A stretch of DNA of 64,000 nucleotides, taken from Pseudoneurospora amorphoporcata (Eukaryota > Ascomycota > Sordariomycetes > Sordariales > Sordariaceae). The notes under the pieces were generated by a model. The model did not search any database and had not been told where the DNA came from. It saw nothing but the letters and a program-made list of their open reading frames with translations. The translations under genes were made by a program, and so were the position numbers. Every line of letters starts with the position of its first letter. Position 1 is the first letter of the stretch. This document shows positions 45,447 through 57,269 of the stretch, one piece after another. The DNA is taken from NCBI GenBank assembly GCA_033297205.1, contig MU859071.1:1-64000 (forward strand). The letters are read 5' to 3'.

Positions 45447-47418
45447 TGTTGTTGATTGGGAAGAGGGTGGTGATGGCGAGGTTTGTGTCGGAACCAAGAG
45501 AGTAAATGGCTGTTGTTATTGAGGTAGTTGCACTGGGTTGGAGGAATGGGTGTAGTGGTAGATGGAATGTGGAAATCCAGAAAGACAATTCGAGGAAGGG
45601 GGGGAGGGGAATCTTTTAAGCAATCTCGAATTCAGCAATGTGGCCAAGACAAGAGGACCGAGTGCGATGGCATGTATCACTGCCTCTGGTAGGTTTCTGG
45701 GCCTGGATCTAACATTGCAGTGTGCATCCAAGAAAAAAAGTGGTGTGGTGTGTTCAGGTGTGGTTCCTGTCGTGTAAGCCATAACATTTCCTAAAAGGGA
45801 TGTTAGTGACAAGGGCCCAAGCCAGTTTGGGCATGGCGCTGGGGCTGTCCTGCAAGGTGCATTTTTTAGCGGTCGATTTGGAGATCAGTGGATGATGTTA
45901 GTGTTCCACCGTGGAGTCGTTTCCCCGCATGTGCAGTTCCACTTGAGGTGGCCACTTCCACTTTATTCTCCATCCCCTTCAACGTGAGGTTTCCATCACC
46001 ACGCCGACACATCAGCACGCACATGGATTCGTTGGCTTCATCAACTTCCAGTTTCTCACACCCAATCTTCAATGTCTCCAAAATGCCTCATAGGCAACCA
46101 ACCTGCCTCCTTCCATGCATTGCCTCGTCAACGCCTTCGTAGTTAGTTACAGTATCACGGGGCCCGATAGCGCAAAACCCCCAACGTTCAGTTGCTGATT
46201 CTGGGACTGTGTAGGAGGAGTCTTTGATAATGGGGTCCGCTGGCAGGCCATTCAGGGCATCGAGGGCCCCCATGACGCACCGCACTTCACATCGAATCCG
46301 TCTTTTCGCCATGACCTCTTCCGGTCGGTTATCGAGCATTGATGCTGACCTCGCAAGAACACGTTATGTATTCCCGCTATCTTAGACTCCCCTCTGACTG
46401 CTCCATCATCTTTTGCCGCATCCTGCTAATGAATTCACTCACGACAACATAAAAACATGTCAAGACTCAGTGATAAGACGGCAGAACCTTTCAAGTCCGA
46501 GCCGATCCGGCCCCGGCCAATCGAGCCTTTACCAACACACCATCTGACCCAGCATAGCCACACACCCGCTAGCTTTTACGCCAACAATACCACCTACTTG
46601 CCCACCCAAACAACATCATCGGTCTTGGCTATCAGCCTGATCTCTTGGCTTTTCTGATCCTCGATACGTACCTACGGAACATGGACACTGTGCAAAGAAA
46701 CAGCCTCTCTGTGTGCCTCAATCCTCTCATCGCCATCAGGCTGTACATAGATGATCGGCCAACAAAGCAGCAGTTCAATTAGGCCGAATCAACCACGGAG
46801 CCCCTGATATGCATGGAAGTTTGCCCGTTTCCTTCTAGACGCCCCAGACTCGTGGTGGCTGTCCATCCCAACCCGTCACCGAGCCCCTGTCATTGGGTAC
46901 ATATGCCAACCGTCACGGGAATTGTTCAGAAAGTCGGTCACGGTCATTAGACCAATGTTTGGGTATTCCTGCATTGTTCCAGCCCCAAGACCACTCAGCA
47001 CTTGGCCAACCTGGGAAATATTGGCTTTTCCATCTATAGTCAAGCCATCGGGATCGATAAGAAGGCTGAGCAGATCACACTCTGAAGCTAACAGCACTGG
47101 AAGGGGATATCAAGGTTGTCATAGGAACTTCTTTTCCCGCATTATCACCGGAACAGGACGCGCCCAAAGAGTTACATATGATGATGCTTTCGCAGCGACC
47201 AAACACTCGGGACATAATCGCTCCTCTCAAACCCCTTTTACCTAGATGACCTTTGTTACCAAGTTCCGTCTTATCCCTTCGCAAGCACTGCCACCATCAA
47301 GTCTGGCGAGTCCGTTGATCTCACCACTTTCAGTCTGCAGCCGAGTTTTATGGCCAGTTTGTAGTACCAGCTTTGGCCACGGACTAACGGGTGAGATTAT
47401 TTGTTAGCCCTCGCTCTT
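45447..47418. other. Spacer with a short coding-like frame
   Basis: Contains the promoter of the stomatin-like gene at the left. On the minus strand 46876-47097 is an open frame whose codon choice looks coding (LTIDGKANISQVGQVLSGLG..), perhaps the last exon of an unrecognised or decayed gene. No start or clear acceptor was found. Otherwise nothing seen. Confidence 0.4.
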
Positions 47419-49069
47419 TCATGAAACATTCCAAATCCTCGGGAGATGACGGGAACTCCAACTGCGGATTTGGCCTTGGAGAGGTGAAGAAATTCTCAAC
47501 AACTTACAGGCCCATTCCACGTTCCACAATTCTATTCGAGCCACTGTTTTTGACATGAGTACAGGGAAAAGCTCGAGGTACGAACTCTCGAAATACGAAC
47601 GGGTTGGGTTATCTGGCCCGTCCTCGAAGGCACTCAGTTCTTTCAACCCCGTATTATCCGGATGTAGCCGCAGCCCCTTGCAGAGGTAAGGGAGTGACAA
47701 GCTCACCAAGTTAGGACAGCTTTTGACAAAGGCATTGATTGACTCTGTTGGGTTTTCGTGAGACTTGAATTCAGGCCAATAGTCAAAGCTTGAGAGTGTG
47801 CAGCAAAATGATCTGAGATTTGTACAGAGCTCCGGCGACGCGCTCTGCAGGAGTGAAGCCAAATCATAGGCAGGGGCTTTTAGTCCAAGCGTAGTCAGAT
47901 TATCAAAGCGGTTTGTAAGCGCGCTCTCCAAGCTCGTGAGGAGATTCCACGAAGGTTGCATGTCACAAGGCGACCTGCCCAAGGCGTCACCGTCGTTTAC
48001 TATGCTGATATCAAGCTCTTTCAGCTCGGGTAGATCCGTCAGGGAAGACGACAATACCTTGGTGAGTTGTCTTACACCATCAAGATGGTTCTTCACATCA
48101 AGCTCATCTGCGTAGCGTGAGTCGAAATTCCAACAGTCGAGCAACTTTGGCTTGAGAACAACATGGAGTCGTTGTATACGGTCCATCACGGGACGATTCT
48201 CCTGTCGACTCCAAAACTTCGCGAGGCTAGACCAGTTCTCGATATTGAGAAAATGAAAGCTGAAGGGGATGTATCTGTAGATACTCGCCATCGCTGGCTC
48301 ATAGAACGCCTTGCAAACGAAAGGTAGTGCGCGGAGATGTCGGATAGCAAGACGGGTTTCATTTTCCCAATCAAATCCCCCCATCCTGTAAATACATGGC
48401 GCGAGATGATCTTGGAGTAAGTCAGACCGCAAGGGGATGGGTTTACAGAGCTCTTTGATTATCTGTTGTTGTACGGATGGTAACACATCAGCGGGTTATT
48501 AGCCTTCTTGGCAGGAGATTGCATGGGTGGTGCAACGAACAAGAAACAAAGGGGATAATGCGAAGAGAGAAAGAAAATGGAGGCAGAAAGAAAAGGGGAA
48601 GACAAGGAAAAAAGGACCAAGAAAAAAAAAGGCAGAGAGAAAAAGACTTCCAACTAACCAAGTAAAGAACATCATACGGCATCCGATCCAACGTCAGTCC
48701 CCCGTCCGCAGGCGGGCGAGGTACGAATTCCGATGGCTTCCGCTCTAGCTCAGATCTCTCCTGTGCTGATAGGCCAAACATGAAAAGATCCTCGCCGTCT
48801 GATGAGTCGGCTGCATCTGGAGGTTCTGGTTTTATGGTAGGGGTTGGTTTCGGGGGGTTAGGTACTGGTGAGTGCGGTTCTGATGGCTCCGGTTCTGGTG
48901 GTTCCGGTCCTGAGGCCTTCGTACATCGTGTTCTCTTCTTTCTTCTTCTCTTTGGTCCGAGCATGGGGTAGTTGTTCCTCTTCCTCTTCTTTTTTCTGTT
49001 GTCGTCACCGTCTTCTAGGGTGATGGCGTGGAATTTTGTTGCTAGAGTTTGAGTTCGTCGAGGTGGCAT
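47419..49069 (-). CDS. F-box-like protein with leucine-rich C-terminus (copy 1)
   Basis: Predicted F-box protein, which would recruit a target to an SCF ubiquitin ligase through Skp1; target unknown. Two exons: 48659-49069 and 47419-48462, with a 196-nt intron (GTTAGT..CAACAG, branch GCTAATAAC); 484 residues. The N-terminal 120 residues contain two Lys/Arg blocks (NRKKKRKR and KRRRKKR, likely nuclear signal) and a Pro/Glu/Ser-rich part. The F-box core LDRMPYDVLYL|IIKELC spans the intron, which is phase 0. The C-terminal half has irregular leucine-rich segments (LPELKELDISIVNDGD, NLTTLGLKAPA, SCPNLVSLSLPYL) and RLHPDNTGLKEL, shared with the 51.5-kb gene. The start is MPPRRTQ; upstream in-frame sequence is less likely. 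Confidence 0.75.
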
Positions 49070-51467
49070 GTTGACTGCCTGCCTGCCTGTCAAAGTCGAT
49101 ACGCTGAGACCGGGGGAGTTGGGTAAGTTACAGGGGCTGGTGCGGATATGGAGTGATCGAGAGCTTGAAGAGGGAAGCAAAGTGCGAGGAATTTGCTCGG
49201 GTTTAGACTGAATGCCAGGATGTATGGGTGCGCGCGAGCGGACGAGTGGTTAGAAGACGGTGGGACCAGATTGGGTTTTATATGCGGGTTGTTCGTCCAA
49301 CGCGAAAGAAACCGGGACACCCAGCGGATGAGATGACAATGATGGAAGTAAGTGGAAGGGAACGATGAGCTCAAATTACCCCTATATCTACTGGATACCG
49401 GTGGACACAAGCAGGAAAGAAACTAGAGGTAGCCAGCCTCATCTTTCCTCATGTTTCCTGGGACTGGCGTTGAAGAGATAGAAAGGTGAATCAGGATAGA
49501 ATCAACTTAGCATGGTGATGGATCAGGCAACGATAGGAAAGCACACACTGCTCATGAAAGAGGCCGGGGTCAGAACTAAAGAAAACGAAGGTACCAGAAC
49601 GCGAAAAGAACAGAGATACGCAATTCGAGTGACTTGTCTTTTTCTCCGTTGCTGGTGACGACATTTCAAAGAACGGTTTTCTCGTTCAATGTTGTGGCGA
49701 CCTTGGATCAAGAATCAGTGACGCTTGGAAGCTCAATGGAATAGTCGAATAATCGAGAAGAGGACGAGAGGATGCCACGAGTGACTTGCAAAACGCCCGT
49801 GCCTCTTCTCGTGTCTGACTAGCCCCTTGGAAGTCTATATCTGGTAGTCGCGCCTGTTATTTCCGGGCTTCGGTACGTTGTTCATGGTTTCCATGCCCAA
49901 TCCAAATTTCCAGCGGACGGAAGCACCTTCCCTTTGTCTGCAGTCACCACCTGCATCCTGCACGCTCCGGCACAGCTGCCCGCACCTGCCAGAACCACCA
50001 CTCTTTCCCTCCTTCCTTTCTTCCATCCCATTCCGCCATCCCGGCCCGGGCACCGACCACACCAGCACCGACGCGGCAAGACCAGACCAGACCGCCTAGT
50101 AGGTTTATGAGGGACCTGATTGGCATCTTGATTTACCAAAAACCGCTTGGTCGAGTGGCGTAACGGTCAACCGTCCTAACACCTTAAACCCACCCCCGAA
50201 AAAGATACCTGTCGGTTGGGAAACGATGATGTACATTCAAGCAACCGATAGCGCGTTCCACATCGTAAGCCCCGTCCAACAATTAAGGATCTGCAGGTGT
50301 GAGCAGCGACAGAAGAAGGTAACATTTCACACGCCAAAAATATTCGACAATTAAAAAGGTTGAGGTGTTTCGATGGTCAACTGAGCTACTATTCGATCGA
50401 GCGGTTGTTGGTCTTTTTTTTTCTACATTTTTGTGCATTTTTGTACCTTCTTCGGAGGGAGATGGGAGGAACGGGGTTGAGGAGTGGGAGGTGGTGCGTT
50501 CGAATGACGGTTGGGTCTTTTCCTTCTTTCTTCTTTTTTCCTCCCCTTGATTCCCTAGCTTGCTCATAATATGAAAGCACCTTGCAATCTAATTCTACTT
50601 TCCCATACTCCATACCGACTATGACTGTAAGCCCAGGTTCTGGCGGCATTTGGTCCTCAATTTTTCAACTTGCTTGGAAAATCACATCGAAGGGAAGTCG
50701 GTCCATAGTGAAGAGGTATACTGAAGTAGCATCTATCTTGAGGTCGGCAGGCTTTCCTGGCTGTAGAACTTGTCAATTCTAAGTCGGGCTTGTCATCGAC
50801 TAATAAACGCTTGAAGGCTCCCAGCCGGAGAGGCCAGACACTCGCCCTCAAGTATGTATCTCTCGCCCCCAGACTAGAAGGGAGATGTGGAATACACTCA
50901 ATGGCTGTTTATGAAATAGAAGGATGAAAAACACACACAAACACACAGTAGCTTAAGACTGATGAAACAAGAAGCTCAGTGTTGGTTGTAGAAAAGAAAG
51001 GATAACGCGAAGAAAAGGAAAGGCTATCAAGTCTAAAAGGACAAAAGCCAGAACACACTGTCAAGAACTTTGAAAGGGACATTTACGTGTCCAGAAGCGC
51101 CAGAACGATCTATATCATTAGCAATCTGGAAACACGTAGGTTCTGACCCACATTCAACACTATCCTCTCTTAGCAGCCAAAAACTCTGTGCAATTCCTCA
51201 GAAGGGAATCGTCAACTAGCCCACATGACGTCTCTCGATCCACTCAAGGAATCCGGGTCTAAATAATCCTAGGGTCGTTGGCTCTGGGAAGACGATCTCA
51301 CCTATCTTTATGACCTGTAAGCTGCGGCATTTCAGTTGCTTTTGTAGCATATTGTAATCATCGGGCTCTCCAAGACCTTCCGGTCCATGCCAGAAGGAGC
51401 CTGATGATTGTGCTGAAACACGAAAGATCGGTTAGCATGGAGCCTTCATATGCTAAAGAGTCCATTG
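49070..51467. other. Spacer between F-box paralogs
   Basis: No gene seen. Contains the copy-1 promoter and, at 50149-50190, a short stretch resembling the 5' half of a tRNA-Val without any T-arm. Remaining ORFs are short and motif-free. Confidence 0.45.
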
Positions 51468-52822
51468 TCACCAACCATTATGAGGCCTGTAGCAGAACCT
51501 GAGGTCCTCAAGTCTCACTGCTGTATTTGATACCACCAGGTTCTCCAGATATGTCAACGGCTTCCACCGGCTGACACTAACGCGACCCACGACCAGCTTT
51601 TCTAAGCCCGTGTTTTCCGGATGAAGCCGGATTTTTCGGCGCACACTAAAAAGAAAAAGCTCTTTTAGGTTGGGACACCGCTCCACCAAGACCTGAACCG
51701 CCTCGTCGGCTTCATCCCAGCCGTATTGCGCCTCAAAGTTATCAACATCAAACGACTTCAAGTTCATGCAAAGCCTCTTCGACCTCGCCGCGCCTAAGAG
51801 AATCTCCGAGAGCTGGTTCGTAGACGCCTTCACCTTCAGACTAGTCAATTGGTCAAATCTCCCGTCGCTTAGAGCAGATCCAAAGTACCTCGCAGTCTCG
51901 GACACGAGGTCTTGTGCGGCTCTGTTGAATAAGAGATCGTCATTGTACATGATGGTGGTCCATATGGTAGAGGTAAAGCTGAGAATCAACTCCCTCAGAC
52001 TGGGTAGTCCAACCATGGGCAATTCGAGCTGATTCCTCAAATCGGTCGTCCACTGCCGTAGTTGCCGCTCCTTGGTAGCAGAAACAGCTAGTGCTTGACC
52101 CATTGAGGCATTATTTGTGTCAAGGTAATGCTTTGCATTCCAATAGGCCCTCATAATAACCTCCAGCTTCCTCACCTTCGCTCTCAAGTGCTTCGTCTCT
52201 TCGCTAGACCAATACCGTAAAGATTGTGGCCAGCGGTCGACTTCCCTAAATGTTAGTGGGACATGGTTGAGAATGTGCGGCGTAACGGCGTGGTAGAAGG
52301 CTCTAGAGATAAGACGTAGTTGTAGAAGCTGTTGGACAGACGTATCGGCGAGGAAGTTAGGGTCGAGGACCTCGTGGCGATTGGGAAAGTGGAGGAGGCA
52401 GAAGTGGTGGATAATCTGAGGAAATATTTGATGTTAGCATGATCGTTTGATAGGTTAATGAGTATTGTTTGATTGACGAGGAAAGTAAAACCTGGGTTGG
52501 AAGAAGATAACGACAAGTGTCGCCGTTCTTCAGTCATGGAATGAAGTTCTGTCCTGTAATCATTGACCAGGTTATTTCACCAATGAATTGGTAACCCATA
52601 ACGTCTACCCAAGATCCGACAGGACGGACAGTGGGGATGAAGGCAATGGAAAAGACCACGTTGAGTACGAAGTACCTGTAGACAACCCACCAAATCCCAA
52701 GGTTGTACCCCTTGTTGGCAAGACCCATATGCTCCTTCCCAACTTCCAAAAGCTACGACAGGAAGGAAAAGTGGGAAGGCACTTACTTGATAGAGAACGT
52801 CGTGAGGAAGGAAGGAGCGCAT
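51468..52822 (-). CDS. F-box-like protein with leucine-rich C-terminus (copy 2)
   Basis: Shorter paralog of the 47.4-kb gene. Proposed exons are 52787-52822 (MRSFLPHDVLYQ) and 51468-52415, joined by a 371-nt intron (GTAAGT..TTCCTCAG); 327 residues. The joined F-box reads LPHDVLYQ|IIHHFCLL.., with the intron at exactly the same codon as in copy 1. The C-terminal part shares RCPNLKELFLF and RLHPENTGLEKLVVG with copy 1. It lacks the basic N-terminal 115 residues of copy 1. The intron is long for this genome and holds short open frames, so extra small exons are possible; the 3' end may also have another exon. Function otherwise unknown. Confidence 0.65.
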
Positions 52823-52930
52823 GTTGACGGGCAATGACTGCACGTATCATGCTACTAGGTCCAATGCTGGTTGAGTGACAAACATTTTCGCAAGAGCTCG
52901 CTTGCACGAAATTCATCCGTAGTGGAATAT

Positions 52931-53512
52931 TTATGTTGATATCGTAGAAATATGGCGAGTGTCCAGCAAGTTCCAGCTGAAAGCAGCGTTATTGGCCAAA
53001 GTGCCGTGACGTTCCATATAGCATCGCCTTACGTTACAGAGAGACGCTTCGGGAAGAAGCCAGATATTTCGAAGGTCCTTTAGGTAGGCAGATTCAAGAT
53101 GATGCTGTCGCAATTTACGAGCACCGCATTTGGTACGATGATTCACCATCTCTCGAAGCCTCCAGCTGCCTGTTTCGGTCTTGGGCAACAGCGATTTGTC
53201 CCTAAAATCCTAAACACGGACGAAGTTGTGATGAGCAGATTTGAGGTCGTTAATTTGGACAAAGTGAACATAAAAGGTATAACACACCATGCATAAGCCA
53301 AGTCATACATCTCACAAAGGCTAGCCAAAAGCCATGGGCCATTGCTGGTGGAAAGTCGCAGCCCCTGAATGATTTGTTTACTTTGGTCGATCATATAGGG
53401 TAATGATTACATAATCTGACTCGGAGTCAGGGGGATCTGGAATACGGCCAAGGTCACAGGAGAGGGAAGCACACAGTAGGGTCGGGACGTATCCATTCGG
53501 AGCAAATCTCAT
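52931..53512 (-). CDS. Candidate small three-exon gene, family unknown
   Basis: Possible gene just upstream of F-box copy 2. Exons 53411-53512 (MRFAPNGYVPTLLCASLS..), 53288-53364 (GLRLSTSNGPWLLASLC..) and 52931-53201 (DKSLLPKTETGSWRLRE..) are linked by introns 53365-53410 (GTAATC..TTCAG) and 53202-53287 (GTGTGT..TTTTAG), giving 149 residues in one frame. The translation has a coding-like composition but no recognised domain. Splice sites are weaker than in the housekeeping genes, and an upstream frame at 53571-53786 could be an additional exon. It could equally be a relic. Confidence 0.3.
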
Positions 53513-53867
53513 CTGTTTTAAGATCCCCAAACTTCACAAATCGCACCACAAGGCAAGGGCGGGATAACGATTAAGTCCACCCCTTTTGACTCCCACAGGG
53601 CATTCCCTCTTTCCAGACAGCATATACAAGAGTAGATGGCGCCAGATCGAGTATCTTTCCCTCATTAGTGCGGTCAAGTTTGACCCGTTGCCAGGGGATA
53701 AGCGGTTTGCAAAAAGCCAGAGCCAGATTCCATTGTTGGGGGTATTCATGATCAATTCGTGTTGGAAATCGGTGGGCGAGGTTCAAGCCACAAGTCCAGT
53801 CTCCACCATGCCTCCACTACGCCATTTTTGACCCAGAAACCGAATGTGTTTTTTCGATTATAGCTGT
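53513..53867. other. 3' flank of rps0
   Basis: Short region holding the rps0 3' UTR and a coding-like minus-strand frame (53571-53786, PQQWNLALAFCKPLIPWQ..), perhaps part of the candidate gene next to it. Confidence 0.35.
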
Positions 53868-55108
53868 TTACCAGCTGGACTCCTTGGCCTCGGTGGCGGC
53901 CCAGTCAGCAGTGGTGGCAGGGGCAGTAGCGTCCCAGTTGGGGGCAGCGGCACCGGGAGCGGTCTCGGCCCACTCACCGGTGGCGGGGAAGCCAGCGGGG
54001 GCAGCCTCCCAGTCACCAGTGGCGGGGAAGCCGGACTCAATGGCGGCAACACCCTCCTCCTCAACACCGGGGAGCTTCTCCTCCTCAACCTTCTCCTCGG
54101 CCTCAGCCTCGGGGTCGCGGTCTGTAGGTTAATAGTTAGAGACATTGTCCCGCAAACGGCCACGGGGGCTCCGGGGGATACATACAGAAGTAGAGATCGA
54201 CCATGACGTCCCAGGGGGTCTCGCGGTTGTAGATGGTACCACGGAGGCGGAGGACCTCACGGGCAAGCATCCACCAGACGCAGCCGATGGCGTGGCGACC
54301 CTTGTTGTTGGTGGGGATGGCAACATCGACGTACTCGGTGGGCGAGTCGGCATCGCAGAGGGCAATGACGGGGATGTTGACGTAGGAAGCCTCCTTGATG
54401 GCCTGGGCATCAGTGCGGGGATCGGTGACGATGATGAGGCGGGGCTCCTTGAAAGAGCGGGTGATGTAGTTGGTGAAAGAACCGGGGGTGAAGCGACCGG
54501 CGATAGCCTGAGCACCGGTGTGGGCGGCGAACTTCAGGACGGCACGCTGACCGTAGGGACGGGCAGAGATAACGCAGATATCGGCCGGGTTGTCGATGGA
54601 GGCGATGATGCGAGCAGCAAGGACGATCTTCTCCCTGTGGTGAGCCAGCACTGTCAGCCATTGTGGCCTTTGTTCGAGGTATTTTCCAGGTGACCAAGCA
54701 TCCGCCTCCACTTGGTTACCATCTACGTCTCATGCGATTCGATCCACCACATACCAGGTCTTGCCAACGTTCAAGATGTTGACACCGTCGGCGCGAGTCT
54801 TCCAGAGGTAAGCTGCAGAAAGAAAGTCAGGTCAGGGATTTGTCCGTGCGATCGCAATTCGTTGTTTCTTCGACAAGTATGGACATATCGAGGGAGGAGT
54901 GCATACGCTGCATGTGAACACCGAGGCTATTCGCAGTCGCACAAAGTCAGCATTTCGTGATCTCTTCATCTTCGGCCATGTCGCCGGCGTGGTGTGAATT
55001 TTTCGCATAAACGCACTTCTTGGAGCCGATGTGGCACTGAGCAGCAAGGAGCTGCTCAATATCGGTGCTCGTGGCATTGAAGATGGAGGGGAGGTTAGCG
55101 GGCGCCAT
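53868..55108 (-). CDS. rps0: 40S ribosomal protein S0 (uS2)
   Basis: Small-subunit ribosomal protein needed for 20S pre-rRNA maturation. Five exons: 55017-55108, 54907-54926 (only 20 nt), 54755-54812, 54186-54634 and 53868-54121; introns of 90, 94, 120 and 64 nt. Total 873 nt, 290 residues. Reads MAPANLPSIFNATSTDIEQ.., HIGSKNLGVHMQPYLWKTR across two introns, then the uS2 core (RPYGQRAVLKFAAHTGAQ, GRFTPGSFTNYI, LIIVTDPRTDAQAIKEASYVN, WWMLAREVLRLRG). The eukaryote-specific acidic tail carries tandem GFPATGDW / GFPATGEW repeats and ends in SSW. Diverges from mitochondrial uS15m. Confidence 0.95.
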
Positions 55109-55755
55109 CTTGACTGATCTCTGGCCTTGCGGTGTGAGGACTGAGGACTAGGAGGTGTCAGGAAGACGGCGTGGAGGGTGAATATATTTTTGCGATTCAA
55201 CCGGGCCAGCCAAGTCGCGGGACGTCCGAGCTTCTGCCTCTGATTTTCGGCACACAAATTCAATTTTGTGGAGTGCCGCGAGTGCCCCGCCAGGGCTGTG
55301 ACAGTTGACTATGCCAAGCCCTGGAGACTGGGTACCTATGTACCTATCGCCTTGGCGACATGAATGCACCCAATCAAAAGCTCCCAATGGGCTCAACCCC
55401 ACCAAATCGCGACTTTGACGCAACGTCTTTTCTGAATCCCACGGTTTTCTTCACTCTGGGTGGTCGGACTTTCAAATGGCCGATGCATCACTCCACTTCG
55501 CCTGTCACAGCGTCAAATCCAGAGCTGAACTACCCTTATCCTGGCTTAGCGCAATTGGAACCCAAAATTTGGTCCAAGTGCGGACCGGCACGGGAAGTTG
55601 TTCAACATCGGCCGGAGCGTGACCTGGAGGGACGAGGAGGGACCGCCGGGCCAAGCTGCGGGAGTTGAAGAAAGTTGTTGCGCCGACTTGCACCTCGAGA
55701 TCGACCACGCCGCCGGTGCACCTCCACCACCACCACCACCACACACCCAACCACC
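55109..55755. promoter_or_regulatory. Divergent promoter rps0 / mitochondrial uS15m
   Basis: 647-bp region between a cytosolic and a mitochondrial ribosomal protein gene. No TATA box; a CCACCA-rich leader precedes the uS15m start. Confidence 0.5.
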
Positions 55756-56853
55756 ATGCCACCCAGGTTATCTGGCCCTCAAGGGCTTCGCAGCCTCACA
55801 CGTACGTGAGCTCTTATTTACCTTTATAAACCTTTCTCATGTGTCTCTCTTGTTGTTTCCTTCTCCATGATATGTCCGTCCCCCGCCAAACATACCGAGA
55901 TGTACTGACATGTTGCTCCCGAAACAACAGTATGTCTCCGCCCCGCCGTCGCCTCTGCCTCTCCGGCGCAGGCCCTGCAACCTCTCATGCAAACCGCCAA
56001 CATCTCCCAGAAGGAAAAGAAGCGTAAAATGAAGCAGGACCCTTACGGCTGGGCCCAGGCGCAACAGCGCAAGGCCGTCAACGTCAAGCGCCAGGCCGAG
56101 CTCAAGGCCGAACGCGACGCTGCATGGGGCGACCAGGTCAAGGGCATCACGACCCCCTTCGTCGAGTCCTTCGACAGCGCCGGCCAAGCCCCCGTCTCGG
56201 CGCCCAAGCTCGGCCCCGACGGCCAGGTCGTTGAGGAACCCAAGCCCCTCCCGACCTCGCCGCACCTACGGAACTTTCTGCTCAGCAAGGACGAGTTCGA
56301 CAGCGCCATCCAGTACGCCGAACACATCTTGAAGCCCATCAAGGCCGAGGACCGCTCGACGGCCGACCCGGAGAAGGAGGACGAGGAGGCTCGTGAGCAC
56401 GCCGCCAGACACGCCAAGGCCGTCGCCGCCCTCGACCGTATCGCGAAGCTTGAACATGGTGGTGCCAAGGACCGCAAACACGCCAACATCCGCCGCTGCA
56501 TCGAGACTTTCGGTCGCCATACCACAGATCACACCCTCGAGAGGCCGGCGCCGCCACTGGCGCGCGGAGTGGAGCCCAAGCCCAAGCCGGTGCGGGCAGG
56601 CCCGGACACGGGCAGCAGTGAGGTGCAGATCGCCATCCTGACGTCCAAGATCAGGGCGCTCACCAAGGCGCTCGAGGGCTGGGGCGGCAACAGAGATAAG
56701 AACAACAAGCGCAGTTTGCGGAAGCTGTGCCACAAGCGCCAGAGGCTGCTGAGGTACATGGAGCGCAAGGAGAGGGGCAGTGGAAGGTGGCATCACATGC
56801 TCGAGACTCTGGGTCTGACACCCGCCACCTGGAAGGGTCAGATCACCCTCTAA
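55756..56853 (+). CDS. mrps28: Mitochondrial small-subunit ribosomal protein uS15m
   Basis: Mitoribosomal S15 (yeast Mrps28). Two exons: 55756-55801 (46 nt) and 55931-56853; intron 129 nt (GTACGT..AACAG), 322 residues. The joined N-terminus MPPRLSGPQGLRSLTLCLRPAVA is positively charged and lacks acidic residues, as a mitochondrial presequence should. The S15 domain sits near residues 235-322 with the signature DTGSSEVQIAILTSKI.., KRSLRKLCHKRQRLLRYM and a W-containing end. The 200-residue region before it is a charged fungal extension. Without the first exon the reading frame would lack the targeting signal. Confidence 0.92.
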
Positions 56854-57269
56854 TACACATTCAACGCACCTACCTTGGTCGGTTGTCGTGTGTGGTTTGT
56901 AGTGTGAGTGGAAAGAAGATGTGATTCCCAGTTGTGTAGCATGAAGCGTGTGTAACAAAACAAAGAGACCTTCTCTATGTACAATACAACAATAAACAAT
57001 AACCAGAGAAAACCAAGGGGCGTACAAGCGGGGGCAGGGCATGCTGCTAATGATGATGATACCCCCTTTCTGTGTTCCTCAAGAAGTTCCAGATATAATA
57101 CTTTGGCCATACGCGCCCAATACGCCTTTTCTCCCCTTCCCATTTCTTTCATCATTGATAACATGCAGACTGACAACCCGGCTCAACGAAAACATAGGGG
57201 GAGGACGAGGTTCCTCGGATAAAAAATGCAACCAGAAAAGCAAACCCCATTACGACAACTTACTGTCCC
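56854..57269. other. Convergent 3' flanks uS15m / vma6
   Basis: 416 bp between two convergent stop codons. Contains AATAAACAATAA-like sequence near 56990, a possible polyadenylation signal for the plus-strand gene. No gene. Confidence 0.5.

Noticed and set aside
44349..45455. 368-codon open frame antisense to the stomatin-like gene
   Set aside because: Codon-bias shadow; the minus-strand frame encodes an unmistakable SPFH domain.
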